A stretch of 64,000 nucleotides of DNA from Malus domestica (lineage: Eukaryota > Streptophyta > Magnoliopsida > Rosales > Rosaceae): contig NC_091671.1 in NCBI RefSeq assembly GCF_042453785.1, positions 12,098,001 to 12,162,000 of the forward strand, in the 5' to 3' direction. A program made the position numbers and the translations under genes. Below are positions 59,808 through 64,000 of the stretch, one piece after another (the first letter of the stretch is position 1; each line of letters opens with the position of its first letter). Under the pieces are notes generated by a model that was not told the DNA's origin, made no database searches, and saw only the letters and a program-made list of their open reading frames with translations.

Positions 59808-60105
59808 TGTTGATGCACAAAACCGGATGGTCTTTGGTACAACGTAAATCCAACCGTGAATCTGCATGAAATGTAAATAACACGAGAGTTATCGTGGTTC
59901 ACCTCAAAGTTTGGGCTACGTCCACACTGATTGTATTATATTTCTCTGAAAAGTGAGGGAGAGAGAGAGCTCTGAGAGTGTGAGAGCTTTGCTCTAGATA
60001 TGAGAGACTTAAAGTTTGTGAGGGTGAGGAGGCCCTTTTATAGAATAAAGGCTCCTCCCCTTTTTACATATTTGCCCCTTCCTTTATTACATAATTACAT
60101 TTAAG
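59808..60105 (-). repeat. 3' LTR of the gene-carrying element
   Basis: About 298 bp, matched to 63606-63893. On the minus strand it holds TTCTATAAAAGGGCC, a TATA box. Its outer edge is 271 bases past the stop of the 83-aa gene, on the opposite strand. Confidence 0.85.
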
Positions 60106-60419
60106 TCTCCCGAGTATTTATACGAGGTCTAAATACGAGGCCCTAAATATGGTATAAACAGTAGTCTCCCAAGTCTTCAATCAAGAGAGTCTTTTGGTTG
60201 GAGACTTGAAATTCAGTCCATGTGTAGGCCGAAGTAACTAGATGTTGTCTTGAACTAATGCTCGATATGAGGCAGTGTTGAATCTGAAATGATGCTCAAC
60301 TAGAAGTAGCACACGTTGCGAAGCTCCTCGACTCGTGGCTTATGTTGCCTTGGTTGGCTCGGCTTGTGTCGTTTGAAGGTGAGGGAGTCCCTTTTATAGA
60401 ATAAGGGTTCACTCCTCAA

Positions 60420-60990
60420 TACATGGATGATGGGCTAGAATTGATGCTCTCTAATGATGGTGAGGGAGTCACTTTTATAGAATAAGGGCTCGCTTCTCAG
60501 TACATAAAAAATTGGTGCTCTCTAATGAAAGTGAGGGAGTCCATTTTATAGAATAAGGGCTCGTTCCTCAATACATAAGTAATGGGCTAAGTCCCCTAAG
60601 TATTTTTCATGAGGTTCAGTTGAGACCCAATATATGGTACATGATGTAGTCCCCCAAGTCTTCGGTCAATAAAGTATGTTGGCTGGAGACTTCAAATTAA
60701 ATCCATGTATGATGGGCTAGAATTGATGCTCTCTAATGATGGTGAGGGAGTCCCTTTTATAGAATAAGGGCTCGCTCCTCAGTACATAAACAATTGGTGC
60801 TCTCTAATGAAAGTGAGGGAGTCCCTTTTATAGAATAAGGGCTCGTTCCTCAATACATAAGTAATGGGCTAAGTCCCCTAAGTTTTTTTCATGAGGTTCA
60901 GTTGAGACCCAATATATGGTACATGATGTAGTCCCCCAAGTCTTCGGTCAATAAAGTATGTTGGCTGGAGACTTCAAATTAAATCCATGT
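60420..60990 (-). repeat. 282-bp direct duplication in the gene-carrying element
   Basis: GATGGGCTAGAATTGATGCT starts at 60429 and 60711; the sequences between match almost perfectly over 282 bp. A smaller internal unit (GTGAGGGAGTCCCTTTTATA) also repeats and resembles the LTR text near 60,020, so the array may have grown from LTR sequence. Confidence 0.88.
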
Positions 60991-61279
60991 ATGGGCCGAA
61001 ATGGCGGTTGTTCGGTGGCTGTATTTGTATACCCTGTACTAAAGCTTTGTAGGTGAAGCTGTGCAAGTGAAGCTTTGAAGCTAGAGCTCTGTAAATGACG
61101 CTTTTGAAGCTAAAGCTCTGTAAATGAAGCTTTTTAAGCTGATTGACATGAGTGATGCTCATGAATATTTATGTTGATTGATATGAGTAATGCTCATAGA
61201 TGTTGTCATGAATGTTAGCATGAGTGATACTCATGAATGTTTATATATGAATGACATGAGTAGTGCTCATATATAATTT

Positions 61280-61620
61280 GGAGTACTAGGCGTACTTTTG
61301 ATCACCTGGTTGGTGGCATAAAGGAGAGTACGGGTTGTACATTTCATCACCTGGTTGGTGGCATGAATGGCTAGTTGCCAAATTAGAGTACGGGTTGTAC
61401 ATCTCATCACCTGGTTGGTGGCATGAATGCCTAGTTGCCAAATGATATTAGAGTATGGGTTGTACATTTCATCACCTGGTTGGTGGTAATAGTGGTGGGT
61501 TGCCGAATAATTGTGGAGTACTGGGCGTATTTTTGGTCACCTGGTTTGTGATAATAGTGGCAGGTTGCCGAATAATTGTTGAGTACTGGGCGTACTTTTG
61601 ATCGCCTGGTTGGAGCTATT
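61280..61620 (-). repeat. Tandem units shared with the 11-kb LTR element
   Basis: About six units of GCCACCAACCAGGTGATGAAA, TGTACAACCCGTACTC and TTTGGCAACTAGCCATTCAT (minus strand). This is the same family as 33,930-34,470. Both arrays have the same orientation relative to their own element. Confidence 0.9.
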
Positions 61621-62119
61621 TTGGGCTTATGGGCCTTCGCCCTCCACACAACATTCCAGCCCATTTATTTTGGGCTTTGCCTTTTTTTTTTTTTTTAACT
61701 ACCCTCTGATGAGGGTTTATACATATTACCCTCTGATGAGGTTTATACAGATGTCTTCGAAATGTAAGAAAAATAAATTACCTCATACAAAAACCAGAAA
61801 AGTAAATCACATCATTCTAGTGGGGTGTTTATTCCTTGCTATTTTCTGTTCTCCTGTAAAAGGTAATAGTTGCCTGGACAACCTTGACATCACTCACTTG
61901 CTTTTCTTGCTTTTCTTTAAAATGACAGCTGCCTGGACAGCCTTTTCGACACCGCCCATTTGTTTTTCTTTGTCTTTCTCAAAGAATGAGAATATGCATG
62001 ATGGTGGGCATCTTCGTCGACAAAAGAAAAAGTATCATCCTGGCTTTTTCCTTTCTGTATTCATTTTCTTCCCTTTTTCTTTTTCTATGCTCTTTAGCTG
62101 TTCCAATTGTTTTAGCAAT

Positions 62120-62240
62120 AATTCCTCTTTTAACAAAAAGATTGTTCTTCGCCATCTCCGTGTGCAGCACCGCCTTCGATTCTGAATCAAAAACCATACC
62201 CTGAAGGGCGTCTTTGGCAACAATGGCTTGCTGAAACGAC
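62120..62240 (-). pseudogene. Captured fragment of an RRM RNA-binding protein gene
   Basis: Minus-strand text AAKDALQ-like AIVAKDALQGMVFDSESKA followed by VLHTEMAKNNLFVKRG closely resembles the end of the first RRM in a plant family of two-RRM proteins as I remember it. Only about 40 residues are recognisable, inside the LTR element. No function is expected. Confidence 0.55.
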
Positions 62241-62534
62241 ATTCGAGCGGCCACATTCGAACTGCTTGAAGACTTACTACCATATTCTTTGGTGCTTTCT
62301 CTCCCTTTCTCTTTCTCTCTCTTCCTCCTCCTCCTACCTCTAATCCTCCATCGCTGATTCTCAATCCAAATCATGAAGAGTGGGATCGATCAGCAAAAAT
62401 AGCAATGGCGATTACGCAGGAAGAAGACGAGGGCGAGGCGCAGCGGATGCAACGGCGGTGGCGGGTTGGTGTGATCGAGAAACGCGAATCCCGGCGCACT
62501 GTAAAAATTCCATTCTCCTTCGAGAGAGCGAATA

Positions 62535-62952
62535 ATGAGATGAAAAAGCGCAATGTGTTAACATCTGGATTATCAACATTAGCGGCCATCCAAGAGTTCT
62601 GTGCTATCTGACTGATAACAAAAATGAGGTGTAGAAGAACCGTTGTTGAGAAGTAGAAGAACCCGTTTTTCTGTTTCAGATACTGTATGAACGACTTCAA
62701 ACATATGCCTCATGTTTCTCTCTCTTCTTGTTTAATCAACCGGTCATATGACGCTCTGTGTTGCTTTACTATGTAAGTCTTCTTAATCTCTTTGGACGAT
62801 ATTCCGCTTTGTGCTGAAGTGGCATCTGCAAGCGTTTCAGGACTGGCGGTTTCTTCATGTGCATTGACAAGGTCCTGAAATTCTTGGCTCGACGCCAACA
62901 GGTGGTGATAAGAAGCTGCTTGTAGGATCTCCCCATCCAAAAATGCTACCAA
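62535..62952 (-). pseudogene. Captured fragment of an ABCC (MRP-type) transporter gene
   Basis: Recognisable blocks are [32 protein letters not shown] and, further on, YLKQKNGFFYFS and QIAQNSWMAANVDNPDV. They match the stretch from the end of the first nucleotide-binding domain to the first helices of the second membrane domain of plant ABCC10-type vacuolar transporters. The blocks lie next to each other without intron-like gaps. It is a broken fossil inside the LTR element. Confidence 0.75.
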
Positions 62953-63039
62953 TTTCAGAGAAATCGACTGACGGAGGCGATGGTAACTCAATTGGCAGAA
63001 ACGACGGCAGCCATGGAGGAGATGAATCAGTGTGGTGGA

Positions 63040-63316
63040 CTGGGTGTGCTGCAGCAGCAGCAGCAGCTGGGGCAGCTCCACCGGCACCTGGAGCAGCAAC
63101 GGCAGCAGCGGCACCGCCACCACCAGCGCCAACATTCAGGATGAGGTCTTCAATGTTCCTCTTCTTGGCGAGCTTGGCGAACAAGCCGGGCTAGTAAAAC
63201 TCAACAGTGATATTAGCAGCTTTCGCCACTGTTGCAATCTTCTCAGCAGTGATGGGGATGCCATCATCATGAAGGATTAAGGCGGCATAGGTGCAAGCAA
63301 TCTCTGAAATCGACAT
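63040..63316 (-). pseudogene. Captured fragment of a 60S acidic ribosomal protein P1 gene
   Basis: The frame starts [20 protein letters not shown] and includes [35 protein letters not shown] and an Ala/Gly-rich hinge. These are the hallmarks of plant P1, the ribosomal stalk protein. The acidic C-terminal tail that binds elongation factors is absent, and other sequence follows directly. No introns are seen. Upstream at 63320-63460 lies what may be its 5' leader. It is broken, lying inside the LTR element next to its primer-binding site. Confidence 0.85.
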
Positions 63317-63605
63317 CGTTTTTCGCTGAAGGAGATGAGATCTAAGACTGATGGGTGGTAGAAAGCTGCGCGGCTGCAAAACCTCAACATTTTTTGGTCT
63401 AGGGTCTTCCGATTTTTCTGCTTTCTGGGTTTTGTAGAGAGAGAGAGGAGAGAGGAGAGAGATGGACTGGTTTCTTGGGGGTTTTTTTTTTTGGGGAAAG
63501 CTTTGGGTTGTTAGATTTTTGCAGGTTCACAGTGGTGATGTTTGATGAAAAAATGAAAGAGTACCGACATAGTTTTTTGTGTCAATTCCCACATACGGCG
63601 TCAAA

Positions 63606-64000
63606 TGTTGATGCACAAAACCAGATGGTCTTGGTACAACGTAAATCTGACCGTGAATCTGCATGAAATGTAAATAACACAAGAGTTATCGTGGTTCACC
63701 CCAAGGTTTGGACTACGTCCACACTGATTGTATTATATTTCTCTGAGAAGTGGGGGAGAGAGAGAGCTCTGAGAGTGTGAGATCTTTGCTCTAGATAGAA
63801 GAGACTTAGAGTTTGTGAGGGTGAGGAGGCCATTTTATAGAATAAGGGCTCCTCCCCTTTTTACATATTTACCCCTTTCTTTATTATATAATTGTTAGAC
63901 CAAGTCATAGTCCGCGTGTCGTCTCAAGAGTTCGTGATCAAGTTAAACGTTTATCCACCAAGAGTTAGTTTAGGTTAAGACTCTTTCTGATATTCTTTTC
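63606..64000 (-). repeat. 5' LTR of the gene-carrying element and outer flank
   Basis: LTR similarity to 59808-60105 holds to about 63893. The text after that (GTTAGACCAAGTCATAGTCC) has no counterpart in the 3' LTR and may be flanking DNA or another repeat cut by the window edge. Confidence 0.75.

Larger units (their letters stand above)
59808..64000 (-). mobile_element. LTR retrotransposon carrying host gene fragments, broken fossil, runs off the window
   Basis: Read on the minus strand. The 3' LTR is at 59808 to about 60105. The 5' LTR starts at 63606 and shows LTR similarity to about 63893. Both end GTGCATCAACA, as in the 11-kb element. The 5' LTR is followed (downward) by TTTGACGCCGTATGTGGG, a primer-binding site like that of the 11-kb element. 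A purine-rich tract (GGGAGACTTAAA) abuts the 3' LTR. The two LTRs differ by about 6-7 percent. There is no gag or pol. The 3.5-kb interior holds tandem repeats (60,360-61,610) and host-derived sequence (61,980-63,316). The outer target duplication was not resolved. It is broken and nonautonomous. Confidence 0.85.

Noticed and set aside
62943-63280. Plus-strand frames opposite the P1 fragment
   Set aside because: Shadow of the Ala/Gly-rich P1 hinge on the other strand.

Overview
This is nuclear DNA from a flowering plant: intron-rich genes with GT/AG borders, plant-only protein families, a plastid-pathway enzyme, a plant-type U6 promoter and many plant transposons. Codon and protein similarity recalled from memory, and the type of MITEs and LTR elements, point to a rosid, most likely Rosaceae (apple/pear group). 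That assignment is inference; no search was run.

Layout. 1-6.4 kb: a complete 19-coding-exon gene for plastid 4-hydroxy-3-methylbut-2-enyl diphosphate synthase (HDS, + strand). 6.4-9 kb: AT-rich intergenic DNA with a MITE. 9.0-9.5 kb: a small AGP-like membrane protein (- strand). 10.6-14.8 kb: a decayed CC-NBS-LRR resistance gene (+), preceded by W-boxes and followed by a Mutator-type MITE. 16.7-18.5 kb: an intact intronless P-class PPR gene (+). 19.7-20.5 kb: a small-RNA locus with a tRNA-Lys(CUU) gene, a broken duplicate of its flank, and a diverged U6 snRNA copy behind an apparently intact Pol III promoter. 20.8-21.4 kb: a LINE remnant. 22.5-26.6 kb: a complete 12-exon protein disulfide isomerase (-) with two CGHC sites and a KDEL tail.

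27-46.5 kb is dominated by mobile DNA. There is a short hAT-type MITE, a G-box-bearing minisatellite, and an 11-kb LTR element (29798-40773). The element has 515-bp LTRs, a 5-bp target duplication, a gag-like region, no visible pol, several internal tandem arrays, an antisense reading frame and a nested hAT element. A retroelement-like noncoding stretch and a MULE transposase gene follow. 46.9-51.9 kb holds a receptor-like kinase gene (-) that lacks the catalytic aspartate and has almost no extracellular domain. 52-57.2 kb holds tandem and inverted repeats, including a 908-bp long-TIR Mutator-type element. 58.8-59.5 kb holds a small conserved plant membrane protein of unknown function (+). From 59.8 kb to the window end lies a second LTR element (- strand), related to the first by its LTR end, primer-binding site and a shared minisatellite. 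Its interior carries fragments of at least three host genes: ribosomal P1, an ABCC transporter and an RRM protein.

The host genes act in unrelated processes (isoprenoids, ER folding, organelle RNA, immunity, signalling). The most unusual material is the gene-capturing LTR element, the hairpin-forming 95-bp array and antisense frame of its larger relative, and the U6-like locus. Exon borders were read by eye and may be off by a base or two where stated.
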